Assembly (NCBI GenBank): GCA_963763885.1
Contig: CAVXQD010000002.1
Span: forward strand, 62,001 to 126,000
Reading direction: 5' to 3'
Origin: JANNBN01 sp963763885
GTDB taxonomy: Bacteria; Actinomycetota; Acidimicrobiia; Acidimicrobiales; JANYDT01
Length of the DNA stretch: 64,000 bases
A program made the translations under genes and the position numbers. Below, one piece after another: positions 42,895 through 52,179 of this stretch (position 1 is the stretch's first letter; each line of letters starts with the position of its first letter). Below the pieces are notes generated by a model. That model saw only the letters and a program-made list of their open reading frames with translations. It was not told the origin of the DNA and made no database searches.

Positions 42895-43926
42895 ATGGCA
42901 ACCGTGTATTACGAGAAGGACGCAGATCCTTCAATCATCCTCGGCCTCAAGGTCGCCATCCTCGGCTACGGCAGCCAGGGTCATGCGCACGCTCTGAACC
43001 TCAAGGAATCGGGTGTGGATGTGGTTGTTGGTCTGCGTGAAGGCTCTGGCTCAAAGGCCAAGGCCGAAGCAGCCGGCCTTCGCGTGATGACCATGCCAGA
43101 GGCTTCGGCTTATGCCGACCTGGTCATGATCACGCTCCCAGACACCGACATCGCGGAGGTCTTCGACCGCGACGTTGCGCCTAACCTCAATGCGGGCCAG
43201 GCAGTTGCGTTCGCTCACGGTCTCAACGTGCGTTTCGGCCTCGTGTCGCCAGCCGCCGACATCGACGTCATCATGATTGCCCCGAAGGGCCCAGGCCACC
43301 TCGTACGTCGTACATACACTGAAGGCGGCGGCGTTCCTGCGCTGATTGCTGTGCACCAGGACGCTTCTGGTCAGGCCAAGGCGAAGGCACTGAGCTACGC
43401 ATACGCAATCGGCGGCGCACGCGCTGGCGTCATCGAGACCACGTTCGCAGAAGAAACCGAAACTGACTTGTTCGGCGAACAGGTTGTTCTGTGCGGTGGC
43501 CTGACCAGCCTGGTGCAGGCCGGCTTTGAGACGCTTGTCGAGGCTGGTTACCAGCCAGAGATGGCGTACTTCGAGTGCCTCCACGAAGTGAAGCTGATTG
43601 TGGACCTGATGTACGAGCAGGGCATCAGCGGCATGCGCTACTCCATCAGCACCACCGCCGAGTATGGCGATCTGACCCGCGGTCCTCGCATCGTCACCGA
43701 TGCAACCAAGGCTGAAATGAAGAAGATCCTGGGCGAGATCACCAGCGGTGAATTCACCAAGGAGTTCATTGGTGACTACAAGGCTGGTTCGCCGAACTTC
43801 AACAAGCTGCGCGCAGCAGGTAAGGCTCACCCAATCGAGAAGACCGGCGCTGAGCTTCGTTCCATGATGCCGTGGATCTCTGCTGGCAAGCAGAAGGTTG
43901 AAGACGCAGCAGGCGGCTCCAACTAG
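42895..43926 (+). CDS. ilvC: Ketol-acid reductoisomerase, class I
   Basis: A 343-residue enzyme from ATG 42895, with AAGGAG 7 bp upstream. The Rossmann motif VAILGYGSQGHAHALNLKESG, MIAPKGPGHLVRRTY, and the knotted C-terminal domain with ETETDLFGEQVVLCGG and FECLHEVKLIVDLMYEQGI (metal-binding Asp/Glu) are all intact. It converts acetolactate and acetohydroxybutyrate to dihydroxy acids with NAD(P)H. It sits 8.4 kb from ilvBN, divergent from an IlvY-like gene. Confidence 0.97.
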   Translation: MATVYYEKDADPSIILGLKVAILGYGSQGHAHALNLKESGVDVVVGLREGSGSKAKAEAAGLRVMTMPEASAYADLVMITLPDTDIAEVFDRDVAPNLNAGQAVAFAHGLNVRFGLVSPAADIDVIMIAPKGPGHLVRRTYTEGGGVPALIAVHQDASGQAKAKALSYAYAIGGARAGVIETTFAEETETDLFGEQVVLCGGLTSLVQAGFETLVEAGYQPEMAYFECLHEVKLIVDLMYEQGISGMRYSISTTAEYGDLTRGPRIVTDATKAEMKKILGEITSGEFTKEFIGDYKAGSPNFNKLRAAGKAHPIEKTGAELRSMMPWISAGKQKVEDAAGGSN

Positions 43927-43938
43927 TCGCTGCTGAGG

Positions 43939-43965
43939 TGACCTGTTGCGCTCTGTAACAGGTCA
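43939..43965 (+). terminator. Stem-loop downstream of ilvC
   Basis: TGACCTGTT and AACAGGTCA form a perfect 9-bp stem with a 9-nt loop 13 bp after the ilvC stop. It lacks a strong T tract but is in terminator position between ilvC and the convergent lipoprotein gene. Confidence 0.6.
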
Positions 43966-44010
43966 GCCTTCGTTGTGTCCGTGCATGACCAGTTGGAACT
44001 CAGCTGGAAC

Positions 44011-45126
44011 TTAGCTGGCGATGGTTGTCCCGCTGAATTTGAACTGCGGGGCTTCCAACGCTACTAAGCGTACGTAGAGAACCAGTGTTTCGTTGGGCCC
44101 AATCAGCGGCGGGCTGCCCAGTGTGCCAAAGCCAAGATTTGGCGGGATGATGATCCGGCGGAGTCCGCCGACCCGCATTCCCTGCATTCCTTCGTCGAAG
44201 CCCTTCACCACCTGGTCTCGGCCAAGCGCAAGTCCCAACAGCGGCGCTGAATCTGCCCAGTTGGATTCGATAGCCGTTCCTGCTGACCAAGTCGCCAGGA
44301 CGAACTTCACCCCGACTTTCGACGACGGCCCCACCAGCTCGCCTTTGCCGATTTCGATGTCCCTGATGGACAACTCCGTCGGCTTGCGTCCAGAGGGAAC
44401 CTCCACCTTTGGTTCGGAACCGATGAGCGCCTTTCGTTCCGGAGTCAGAGCGAACTCAACCGGCACATCTGCAGGCTGATCCAGTTCGCTCATGGATGGC
44501 GGCGGGCCGATCAACTGATCCGCCGGTGCGAACACAATTGCGATCACCTGGTTGCGTTCGAGACGCAGCGACAACGGACTCTTGACCTCGACGGGATCGC
44601 TGTGGGTGGCGCCGCCGAACGCCAGCACCCGCACGGTGCCCTTCTTGCCGTTGGGGCAAAGGTCCCCGTCTTTCCGGGCGATGTTTCGTGCTGGGACCCC
44701 CAACTGTTCGTCTTCCACCTTGATACCAATCGCATCGGTGAAACGTTGCAGTGTTGCGTTTGCTCCTGAAGCACGTTGTGTGAACGGATGGATGTGGATC
44801 AAACCATCTGCATGCGTATGAATTCCATCAGGGTCCGGCAACTCAGACCCGTCGATGGACGCAACGTAGCGGTCGCAGTCGTAGATGCCGTAGGCGGCGT
44901 GCCAATGGTCGACGTTGGCCACCGGGCCGTTTGGTGACACGGTGGTTGCACTTTTGGGCGGGGCAACCACCGTTGTTGGTCGGACCGTTGTAGCTACTGA
45001 CGCGGCGCCCTGGGACGTCGTTGCGCGACCTGACGCGCCGCTTGACTTGCCGGTTGAGGAGCAACCTGCGAGGACCAGCCCGCCACTCAACAGTCCCAAA
45101 CCGACCGACCGCCAAACTCCGCGCAT
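44011..45126 (-). CDS. FKBP-type peptidyl-prolyl isomerase lipoprotein with His-rich domain
   Basis: About 371 residues from ATG 45126. A lipoprotein signal ends LVLAGC (lipidated Cys22), followed by a Ser/Thr linker to about residue 70. The middle domain (about 72-225) contains DHWHAAYGIYDCD and GIHTHADGLIHIHPF, a cluster of His residues, plus two Cys. A C-terminal FKBP domain (about 255-360) has TWSAGTAIESNW, VKGFDEGMQGMRVGGLRRIIIPPNLGFG and NETLVLYVRLV. It should act as a foldase at the outer membrane face. The His-rich module may bind a metal. Confidence 0.85.
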   Translation of the reverse strand: MRGVWRSVGLGLLSGGLVLAGCSSTGKSSGASGRATTSQGAASVATTVRPTTVVAPPKSATTVSPNGPVANVDHWHAAYGIYDCDRYVASIDGSELPDPDGIHTHADGLIHIHPFTQRASGANATLQRFTDAIGIKVEDEQLGVPARNIARKDGDLCPNGKKGTVRVLAFGGATHSDPVEVKSPLSLRLERNQVIAIVFAPADQLIGPPPSMSELDQPADVPVEFALTPERKALIGSEPKVEVPSGRKPTELSIRDIEIGKGELVGPSSKVGVKFVLATWSAGTAIESNWADSAPLLGLALGRDQVVKGFDEGMQGMRVGGLRRIIIPPNLGFGTLGSPPLIGPNETLVLYVRLVALEAPQFKFSGTTIAS

Positions 45127-45223
45127 GAACTCCATTGCAAAAACCTAATTGCATGAACCACTCTGTTAGGTCCGCAGTACCGTTTGGGTTCGTCGCGGAG
45201 GATTCAGAACCAGTCCTGGTTGC

Positions 45224-45763
45224 TCAAGTCTCCGAGCGATAGCCAGAGTCAGCGCGGAGCCATTCGATGGCCAAGTGCTCTGCATCGGAACTCGCACACT
45301 GAACATCGGGCGTGACGCCGACACCTTCCCAGTTGGTGCCGGTGACTGTGTCAATGACCCACGCTCGTGGAAGGTGAGCACTCACGTGGCAGGTGAGTTG
45401 AATCGGCGTGACATGGTCGGCAGCTCCCGGTGTCGCGGAACCGAACACCTTGACTCGTCCGCGTGCCCGCAGGTGATAAGCCAGCGCTTCCCCCGAAGAG
45501 AACGTTCGATCGGAAATCAGCAGGGCGACTTGGGTGGTTACCGGGACACACAATCGCTCTTCTGGTGGCGTTGACGTCCAATGTGTGATGGTGTCGGCGT
45601 GTACATCTGACAACGGGAAGGGCAGCGGCCCAAGAACTGCTCCTGCAATCAGGGCAACGGTGGCCGGGTCTCCCCCTCCGTTGTCGCGAAGGTCACCGAT
45701 GAGCCCGCTGGCATCCAGCACCGCTTCCAGCGCTGACTCAATGAATGGTCGAGCGTGCTCCAC
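45224..45763 (-). CDS. Short S41 (tail-specific protease) family protein
   Basis: A 179-residue protein from GTG 45763. It keeps the core S41 signatures LIGDLRDNGGGDPATVALIAG and ALLISDRTFSSGEALAYHL (predicted nucleophile Ser in SSGEA) and VFGSATPGAADHVTP. It lacks the PDZ and N-terminal parts of CtpA-like proteases, and no lysine follows at the usual VGxxTxGK position. It may be truncated or a divergent, possibly inactive member. Last gene of the carrier-protein operon, 30 bp after the hydrolase gene. Confidence 0.75.
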   Translation of the reverse strand: MEHARPFIESALEAVLDASGLIGDLRDNGGGDPATVALIAGAVLGPLPFPLSDVHADTITHWTSTPPEERLCVPVTTQVALLISDRTFSSGEALAYHLRARGRVKVFGSATPGAADHVTPIQLTCHVSAHLPRAWVIDTVTGTNWEGVGVTPDVQCASSDAEHLAIEWLRADSGYRSET

Positions 45764-45792
45764 CGGGTCCAGTCCATCGATGCCGTCATTGG

Positions 45793-47514
45793 TCAGGGGG
45801 TAGCGCTGGGAGCGACTGGATGAGCAACTACTCGGGTCATGACGTCGTCGATGCAGGCCATGACCTGAGCCCTGTGGGGCGGGCTGTGCAGGGCATGGTC
45901 CAAACCGTCGATCACGATGAGCTCCACGCCGGCGCGCTGCAAGGATGCGAGCTTGCGGGGGTCTTCGCGTTGTAGGAATCGCAAGCCGCGGTCGCCTGAA
46001 CCGAACACAAGCACCAGCTTGGTTGGACTCCCCACGAACGCTTCGATCCAGTCGAACGATGGATGGCGCCGACCGATCAGACGCTTGGCTGCCTTGACCG
46101 TGCGACGCAGCCCGATGACCTGGTCGACCCGCGCAATCCAGTACTTCACGTGGTTGGTGGCTTCCTCAACAACTCCGGGCGGAGTCCCGATGCGGAACAG
46201 TTGCGGGTTGATCACAACAGCGGCAGCGATCCGTGGGTCAGGACCGTTCTGTAAGAGGCTGAACGAGCTGGAGCACAGCCCCACCGCAACTGTCCGGTCC
46301 ACGCCTGCCGACCTCAACACCTCGACAGCCAACTCGATGTCGTTGGGACCGCGACTTCCGTAAACATCGTTGCGAGCCTGGCCTGGCCAGGTTCCACTGT
46401 CGCCTGTAGAGGAGTGTTCCACCCGAGCCACGGTGGTGCCGTCGGCAGCCCACTTGCGCGCAGCATCAACCCAGGCGCGTCCTGGCCCCCAGGCACGCTC
46501 CACGCCGGAGTTCAGGAGCAGCAAACCGGACGACGAGATGGAACCGCCGCGCCCCAGATGAATCGTTGCTGCCAGTCGCGGCGGTCCCACGATTTCGACG
46601 TGCTCGTTGAGAGTCGACGTGGCGCAGAGTTGTGACGCTAGGTACGCGCTCGGTCGATCCGTGAGCGTCACTGTCTTCATCGCGTCAGCGACACTTCGCA
46701 GGTGTTGGAGAAGCGCGGTTGCATCGCCCGACGGGGGTACAGCGAGTTCAGCCGACGCATCGAGCCACGCACGGGTTTCGCCTGATCGAACCGTGCTGAT
46801 GTTCCACCCGTTTGCCTCGAACGCGCTGAGGGCCTTGGTGGGTTCTGGCCGTTGAGCATCTTCGATGACCAACAGTTGGCGACCGCGTGAGGCAACCGGT
46901 TGCAGCGAAAGCGCACTGATCTCGTTCAGCAGACCTGTTGGATGCACGAACCCGCCGAACGCAACGCCCTCGGCGTCCACGTGGCCGGGAGCGGTTCCCG
47001 CAAGCAGCGTGAGTTCGCGTTTGAACTGACGGCCAGACGGCGTGGGCGACCAGAACACCATTGATTCAGTTTGCGCGTCGATGTCGTGTTGCTGCATCGC
47101 TGCCGATGCGACCAATGCTCCGAGACGCGAACCCACCAACACCACCTTCTGGGTCCCAAGCGCGCGTATTGCATCACCAACCGCTGCGACCCATGTCTCC
47201 ATCCACAAGCGAGGGTTCCCCGTGGGGCACGGCGGAATGTCGCCCGAGGCGCCCGTACCTGGAAGATCGAACAGCAGGGTTGGAAAACCTTCTGCGGCCA
47301 AGCGATGTGCAATGGAGACCCAGCCGTCTCTGGCAACCAGCTCCACGTACCCGAACCCAGGCACCACGACCACGCCAAGGTCGCGGCGCGCGGTGTCGTC
47401 TACCGGAAGCGCAAGGCGTGTGAAGAGTGGAAAATCCCCGCTGATCCATCCAAACGAATCGAACGAACCAGTCGAATCGGGACTTTCCCTGTGCAACGGG
47501 TTCGCGGTGTTCAT
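45793..47514 (-). CDS. Tandem alpha/beta hydrolase-fold protein
   Basis: About 573 residues with two alpha/beta-hydrolase domains. Domain 1 (about 10-225) has VVVVPGFGYVELVARDGW, LLFDLPGTGASGD and elbow VVLVGSRLGALVASAAM, resembling exosortase-linked hydrolases where the usual GxSxG is altered. Domain 2 (about 285-560) has elbow VAVGLCSSSFSLLQ, with Cys at the nucleophile position, and VLVFGSGDRGLRFLQ plus DHALHSP (Asp, His). It could be a thioesterase or acyltransferase for the carrier-bound product. Start ATG overlaps the GH2-like stop (ATGA). Confidence 0.8.
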   Translation of the reverse strand: MNTANPLHRESPDSTGSFDSFGWISGDFPLFTRLALPVDDTARRDLGVVVVPGFGYVELVARDGWVSIAHRLAAEGFPTLLFDLPGTGASGDIPPCPTGNPRLWMETWVAAVGDAIRALGTQKVVLVGSRLGALVASAAMQQHDIDAQTESMVFWSPTPSGRQFKRELTLLAGTAPGHVDAEGVAFGGFVHPTGLLNEISALSLQPVASRGRQLLVIEDAQRPEPTKALSAFEANGWNISTVRSGETRAWLDASAELAVPPSGDATALLQHLRSVADAMKTVTLTDRPSAYLASQLCATSTLNEHVEIVGPPRLAATIHLGRGGSISSSGLLLLNSGVERAWGPGRAWVDAARKWAADGTTVARVEHSSTGDSGTWPGQARNDVYGSRGPNDIELAVEVLRSAGVDRTVAVGLCSSSFSLLQNGPDPRIAAAVVINPQLFRIGTPPGVVEEATNHVKYWIARVDQVIGLRRTVKAAKRLIGRRHPSFDWIEAFVGSPTKLVLVFGSGDRGLRFLQREDPRKLASLQRAGVELIVIDGLDHALHSPPHRAQVMACIDDVMTRVVAHPVAPSATP

Positions 47515-50231
47515 GGCGCGGACGTTGCTATCGAATCTGGAAGTTGCAAGGTGACTGAACTCGAACACGACAGCGCGCGAACCACAACTCGGGAAGACCG
47601 CAGGTTTGACTCGATGGGTTGCAACTCAACGACACGAGTGTCACCTGGCGCGAGGTGGAACCAGGCATCGCCAGCCGTCCAGCCACGTCCTTCGATGCGG
47701 ACACCGAACGCTCCCGCTGGGGCACCAACTTCGATCCAACGAGAACCCGATGAAGCGCGATCAAGAGACCGTCCAATCGGAGCGGAGATCTCCGTTGCGG
47801 TCAACGAGTCACCACGTCGTGGAGCATGGGGTCGACCGGTGGGCCATAAGTGTGCATCGGATATCCATGCGCCATCGGCGTTGACAATTCGTGCCCTGAT
47901 GTGATCAATAGTCGCCGGGCCGAACGCGTAGACCCCAGTGAGGTCTCGAAAATCTTGAAACAGCGAGGCAGCCGTGAGAACGATTGCGCTGTGCGACGTC
48001 AACGTGACCAGCCTGCTGGCACGGAGAACCGGACCGGTCTCTGCCCAAGCAGTGAGGTCTAGTTCCACATCGACCAAGTCCGTTCCGGTGTCGTTGACCA
48101 GGTGCACGTCAACCCCATTTAACCCTTCGTCGGTGAGTCCAACGATGACTGGTTGCGCGCGTCGAGCGAACCCATACCATGCAGCCTTGCGAGTCCCCGA
48201 TGCCTCGGTCAAGCCCCAACCCGCTCCGTCCCAGAGGTCCCGACCCGTCCAAACGATGGCGCCGCCGCAGTTGGACTTGCCGCGACGCCACTCCGTGAGC
48301 GTGGCGTCGATGGCCTCGACCGACGTGACCCGCCCCAAATCCAAGGCCGCTGCTGGATCTACCCACCGAAGTTCTGTAGGAGACACGTTGAACAACTGCT
48401 GCGTCATGGCGTCTCGGACATCATCGAAGTCCCATCCGGCTCCTCGGTCCCGTGGAACCCGTTGCTTCCAGAGCGGATGATGCACGACTGGCCCTTCGTC
48501 GCCCATCAATGCGTCAACTGTCTCGGCGGTTGGAACATTGGCAAACGCCAAACACTCCGTCGCAAACCCAACTTCGGAGGTGCGGGCATCAAGCAAAGGT
48601 CGTCGATACGCACTGACTCCGAAGTAGTGGGAGATGCCGCTGCGATTGTGATGCGGGACTTCATCGGTACCCGGCGCCGAAGTGGGAGAGGACGTCACGT
48701 AAGCCACGTTGGGCGCCGCAGCTGAACAGAGTTCGGCGAGGACGGTCCGGCCAAGGGTGGTCTTGAGAATCTCGGGTGTCGCCCCAGCCATTGCGCTCTG
48801 CTGCTCGACTTCGCTGCCACCGCACAGCACGGCGACACATCCGTGAGACGAGGCCCGCGAAGCGACGAACGCAACTTCGGCAGCGATGAGATCGCGAAGA
48901 CTTCGACCCGCGGGTTGATCGACATTGGCCTCAACTCGGGTCGCTCCGGTCGCTCCGTTCAGCACCGGGCCGCGCCCGGGAGCCTCCAGAGGGACGTCGA
49001 GGTTGGCGAACAACAGGTCGTGCCACACAAGGATGCCGAGTTCGTCGCACGCGTCCAGCAGTTCCTCCGGAGGAATCACCGTGGTACCAGCCACCCGCAG
49101 AATGTTCATCCCCGCAGCGACATAGTCCAGCAGCGCGGCACGCAGCGATGGTCCAACAAGGAACGGATCAGCTGCGCTGAGTGGAATCCAGTTGGCCCCA
49201 CGAGCAAATACCCGTGTTGCGTTGACAACAAGCTGCGCGCCGCTGCGGCCCGTCTCGCTGGCAGGAGTAACACCGCTCATGCCTTCGAGCGTGATGTCTC
49301 GAAACGCCAGCCGTGCGAGTTGGTGCTCCCCGGCCGAGGTGGAGAGTGTGACCAGAGAGGTTGCTGGGGTGCCGTGTGTGTGCGGCCACCATTCGCGAAA
49401 AGCCCCACTTGGAAAGTGCGCGGTTGCGATGAGAGGGGTCAGCTCACCTTGACCAAGGGCTTCGCCAACGTGAACGGTGGCGTCTGTGGGTTGCTGGAGC
49501 GCTTGCGCGAGGTTGTCGCCGCCAGATATATGCACGCGTATCGTCGAGGTCTCCGTGGCGGTTGGAAGATCAATAAGCGCGCAGATCGTTAGATCGGCGC
49601 TGCCGTCTGCTCTGCGAACGATCGAACGCGACGTTTCGATTGGCTTGCGTGTGGCCCTGACAACTAGCGGGCCGTGCGAGCCAATTACGGGCAAGGGCGG
49701 ATTCCAGCCGGGCATGCGTCCCAGCAGCGGTGTGCGAACCAATCTGAGGCGCTGATCTCGCACAAGGCGAGTTCGCCATCGGGCGCGGTGTGCGCGGTCG
49801 ACGGATCGGAGCGAATCGAGCTGCGAGAGCAACGACGGAAATCGCACCGACACGGTGGTCGTGTCAAGGGGAACCGACACCGATACCGGCAAGTGTGCGC
49901 TTTCAGAAGTGAAGATCAGTTGGTCATCGGCGAAGACCTGAGCACCAACCGAAAGCCCGTCTGTCTGCAGCCAACGCAACGTCTCGCTTGCCGGAAATTG
50001 AGTTGATCGAAACCACCAGTCCATCGAGTCAAGGTCACAGTGCGGCTGCGAGGGGTTGAACCAACCAGCTTCGGTGACGCACCGTCCGACGGTGCTGAAC
50101 GTAGGCGCAGGCAACCACTGTGCGACTGCAAAGCGATTGGTGTCTGGGGATGTGACGACGCCGGGAGGGAACGACGCAACCTGGCCAGACAGCGTCGGAA
50201 GAGGCGGGGAGCTGACCGGTGACCCGGTCAC
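47511..50231 (-). CDS. GH2-family glycosidase-like protein (beta-mannosidase-like)
   Basis: A 906-residue protein from GTG 50231, overlapping the DUF1839 stop (GTGA). It has an N-terminal jelly-roll and Ig-like region (1-340). The TIM barrel is announced by VFARGANWIPLSAADPF, GMNILRVAGTTVIPPEELLDACDELGILVWHDLLFANLD, VLCGGSEVEQQ (position of the acid/base Glu) and SEVGFATE (nucleophile region). C-terminal beta domains follow. The motifs are variants of GH2 beta-mannosidases. No signal peptide is seen, so it acts inside the cell, perhaps on a glycosylated intermediate. Confidence 0.82.
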   Translation of the reverse strand: MTGSPVSSPPLPTLSGQVASFPPGVVTSPDTNRFAVAQWLPAPTFSTVGRCVTEAGWFNPSQPHCDLDSMDWWFRSTQFPASETLRWLQTDGLSVGAQVFADDQLIFTSESAHLPVSVSVPLDTTTVSVRFPSLLSQLDSLRSVDRAHRARWRTRLVRDQRLRLVRTPLLGRMPGWNPPLPVIGSHGPLVVRATRKPIETSRSIVRRADGSADLTICALIDLPTATETSTIRVHISGGDNLAQALQQPTDATVHVGEALGQGELTPLIATAHFPSGAFREWWPHTHGTPATSLVTLSTSAGEHQLARLAFRDITLEGMSGVTPASETGRSGAQLVVNATRVFARGANWIPLSAADPFLVGPSLRAALLDYVAAGMNILRVAGTTVIPPEELLDACDELGILVWHDLLFANLDVPLEAPGRGPVLNGATGATRVEANVDQPAGRSLRDLIAAEVAFVASRASSHGCVAVLCGGSEVEQQSAMAGATPEILKTTLGRTVLAELCSAAAPNVAYVTSSPTSAPGTDEVPHHNRSGISHYFGVSAYRRPLLDARTSEVGFATECLAFANVPTAETVDALMGDEGPVVHHPLWKQRVPRDRGAGWDFDDVRDAMTQQLFNVSPTELRWVDPAAALDLGRVTSVEAIDATLTEWRRGKSNCGGAIVWTGRDLWDGAGWGLTEASGTRKAAWYGFARRAQPVIVGLTDEGLNGVDVHLVNDTGTDLVDVELDLTAWAETGPVLRASRLVTLTSHSAIVLTAASLFQDFRDLTGVYAFGPATIDHIRARIVNADGAWISDAHLWPTGRPHAPRRGDSLTATEISAPIGRSLDRASSGSRWIEVGAPAGAFGVRIEGRGWTAGDAWFHLAPGDTRVVELQPIESNLRSSRVVVRALSCSSSVTLQLPDSIATSAP

Positions 50232-51205
50232 TGGAAGAATCCGGGCTTGAGAAGGCGTGCCTCAGCGCTACTCATCGCAACTAGCCAAGGGCCGACGGCA
50301 TCATCCACTGCCTGGCCCACATCGACTGTGCGACCCGCTGCCAGGCGCGCGAACTTGAACTGCAGTCCCTTGCAGGCTTGGGCAGCGGTGCGAAAGAGGC
50401 CGTTGAGTTCCTCTTCGCCGACAAGATTCATCAGGTCGGCAGCCAACTCAGACGCTGCGCCAAGTTGGCGCACCGTTGCGAAGGCGTACGCATGGAAGGA
50501 CGGGAGGTCGGCCAGGAGCTGAGGGGCCTGGGTGGCCAGCTGAGCTCGGAACCGAGCGGCGCTCTCGACGGCAGACCGACGTCGGGTGAGGTGCGAGACA
50601 GCTAACTCCAGTGCCACTTCCGCAGCTTGCCCTACTGGTAGGTGAACCATCCGATCGCTTTTCACAATTTCGACGTACGGCGGAAGCACGTCGCCGGTGA
50701 ACCGCTCTGGTTGACCGATGCGAAGCAATGGGTCGTAATCCTGAGTGGGCAGAACGAAGTGTCCTTGGCCGTGGAAGTACTCGAGTGTTTTGGTGGATGG
50801 GTCGATGCCGGTCACGGCAATAGAGCTCTTGACGTGATCCTTCTGGTATGCCGTGCCGGCCGTGTCGGCCAGGTAGAACGAGTCAACTTCGATGATGATT
50901 GATCTGCCAGCGGAGAGCTGGTCCACAACGTGCTGCTCTGTTGACCGCCAGAGCGCAAGCTCGCACACGTCGAGGCCGTAGGCACGGTGAAGGTCGTCCA
51001 ACGGGTACTTGAGGAACGTCCATTGGTCGTCTTCAAACTCGATCTCCAGCGCGAACCCGAGCGCGACCACGGGATTGAGCCCAAGGCCGTTGAGAAGTTC
51101 AATCCATAGGTCTACATAGCAACTGGTTTCGACCCAAATACGAGTTTCGCCGTGCAGCGCGTGGCGCTGTTGTTGCAGGGGGTCGAGAATGCGAATCGGT
51201 GACAC
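50228..51205 (-). CDS. DUF1839 family protein
   Basis: About 325 residues. GTG 51205 is preferred because the family begins right there (IRILDPLQQQRHALHGETR); the frame is open 22 codons upstream into the ligase gene. Conserved blocks are WVETSCYVDLWIELLNGLGLN, DQWTFLKYP, IIIEVDSFYLADTAGTAYQ and LPPYVEIVK. DUF1839 proteins recur in amino acid:[carrier protein] ligase clusters. The fold resembles a papain-like/transglutaminase core (Cys in SCYVD), which is inference. No activity is established. Confidence 0.85.
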   Translation of the reverse strand: MSPIRILDPLQQQRHALHGETRIWVETSCYVDLWIELLNGLGLNPVVALGFALEIEFEDDQWTFLKYPLDDLHRAYGLDVCELALWRSTEQHVVDQLSAGRSIIIEVDSFYLADTAGTAYQKDHVKSSIAVTGIDPSTKTLEYFHGQGHFVLPTQDYDPLLRIGQPERFTGDVLPPYVEIVKSDRMVHLPVGQAAEVALELAVSHLTRRRSAVESAARFRAQLATQAPQLLADLPSFHAYAFATVRQLGAASELAADLMNLVGEEELNGLFRTAAQACKGLQFKFARLAAGRTVDVGQAVDDAVGPWLVAMSSAEARLLKPGFFQ

Positions 51206-51234
51206 AACGCCAGAACGTTCAGCGGGGTGCTGTC

Positions 51235-52179
51235 TTAGAGCCCAAGGATGGTGCGAGTGGCCGCTGGCCACGCCGCCGGATCAAGGCCGTGCTTTGCGAG
51301 CAAGGCCAGTGCGACCCGTTCCAGACCGAAGCCGACACATGCGGTGTTGGCGGGGCCTTCGGCGTCGGTCAATCCGATGGAGAAGGGCGTGCCGAAATGA
51401 TCGTGATGCCGATTGATTGATGCAACTGCGGTGCGATGCTCCGTTGAAGTGATTGAAACGACCACCTCGTGCTTCAGTTCCTGCCCACGCTGCTGGGCTT
51501 TCATCAGCCGCCCGGGGCGCCCGAAGAATGGGTCGTTGGCCACGACCAACTCCGCGTCGAGGCCGAAGTCGCGAAGAAGGTTTACCGCCCGCTCGTGCCA
51601 GGTTGTTGCGTATGCGTCAACCACGCTGTGATGGCCGACCATGACGTGTTCGTGCTGGCGGAAACATCGCAACCGCGCAGGGTCTGGGGATGGCTCGTGG
51701 CGGTAGCAATGACCGATGGTATGAAACCCTTGGCCAGCGGACGGCACTGATGTTCCTTCAAGGGCCAGATAGATCGGATAACACGACGCTGGCAGCAGCG
51801 TTGCGTCCGACATGGAGAACCGATCCCCATAATCGTGACCGGCTTCGACCGCTTCAAGAATTGCTGCCTGCTCGCCTTCAGAGCCCGTGAACGCGTGCAG
51901 CGATCCCAGCATGTCTGGGAAGGAACGCAGGTACCCCACTCGATGCACCAAGGCACGTGGGATGACTGGTGGAAAGAACCACGTGGTCTCGTTGAAGTCG
52001 ACAGCGAGGCGGTTGACTGCGTCGCCGATGGACTGGACGATGCCCTCGAAGACGGCGTTGCGACCCATCAGGCCATCGGCGCCGAGAGGAATGAGAAGAC
52101 CTGCCCCGACCAGGCGGTCTCTGAGTTGTACCTGCGCCGCGCGAAGGTCGGATGGGGCTTCTATCGTCACGTCAGTCAT
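51235..52179 (-). CDS. Amino acid:[carrier protein] ligase (class II aminoacyl-tRNA synthetase homolog)
   Basis: About 314 residues, essentially the SerRS catalytic core with no tRNA-binding arm. Class II motif 2 is CYRHEPSPDPARLRCFRQHEHVMVG and motif 3 ACVGFGLERVALALL. Cys133, Glu177 and Cys281 fit the Zn-binding triad of the characterised Bradyrhizobium ligases, which load glycine or alanine on a carrier protein phosphopantetheine arm. The amino acid cannot be deduced. Start is ATG 52179, overlapping the dehydrogenase stop; GTG 52170 has better Shine-Dalgarno spacing. A carrier protein gene lies two genes upstream. Confidence 0.92.
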   Translation of the reverse strand: MTDVTIEAPSDLRAAQVQLRDRLVGAGLLIPLGADGLMGRNAVFEGIVQSIGDAVNRLAVDFNETTWFFPPVIPRALVHRVGYLRSFPDMLGSLHAFTGSEGEQAAILEAVEAGHDYGDRFSMSDATLLPASCYPIYLALEGTSVPSAGQGFHTIGHCYRHEPSPDPARLRCFRQHEHVMVGHHSVVDAYATTWHERAVNLLRDFGLDAELVVANDPFFGRPGRLMKAQQRGQELKHEVVVSITSTEHRTAVASINRHHDHFGTPFSIGLTDAEGPANTACVGFGLERVALALLAKHGLDPAAWPAATRTILGL

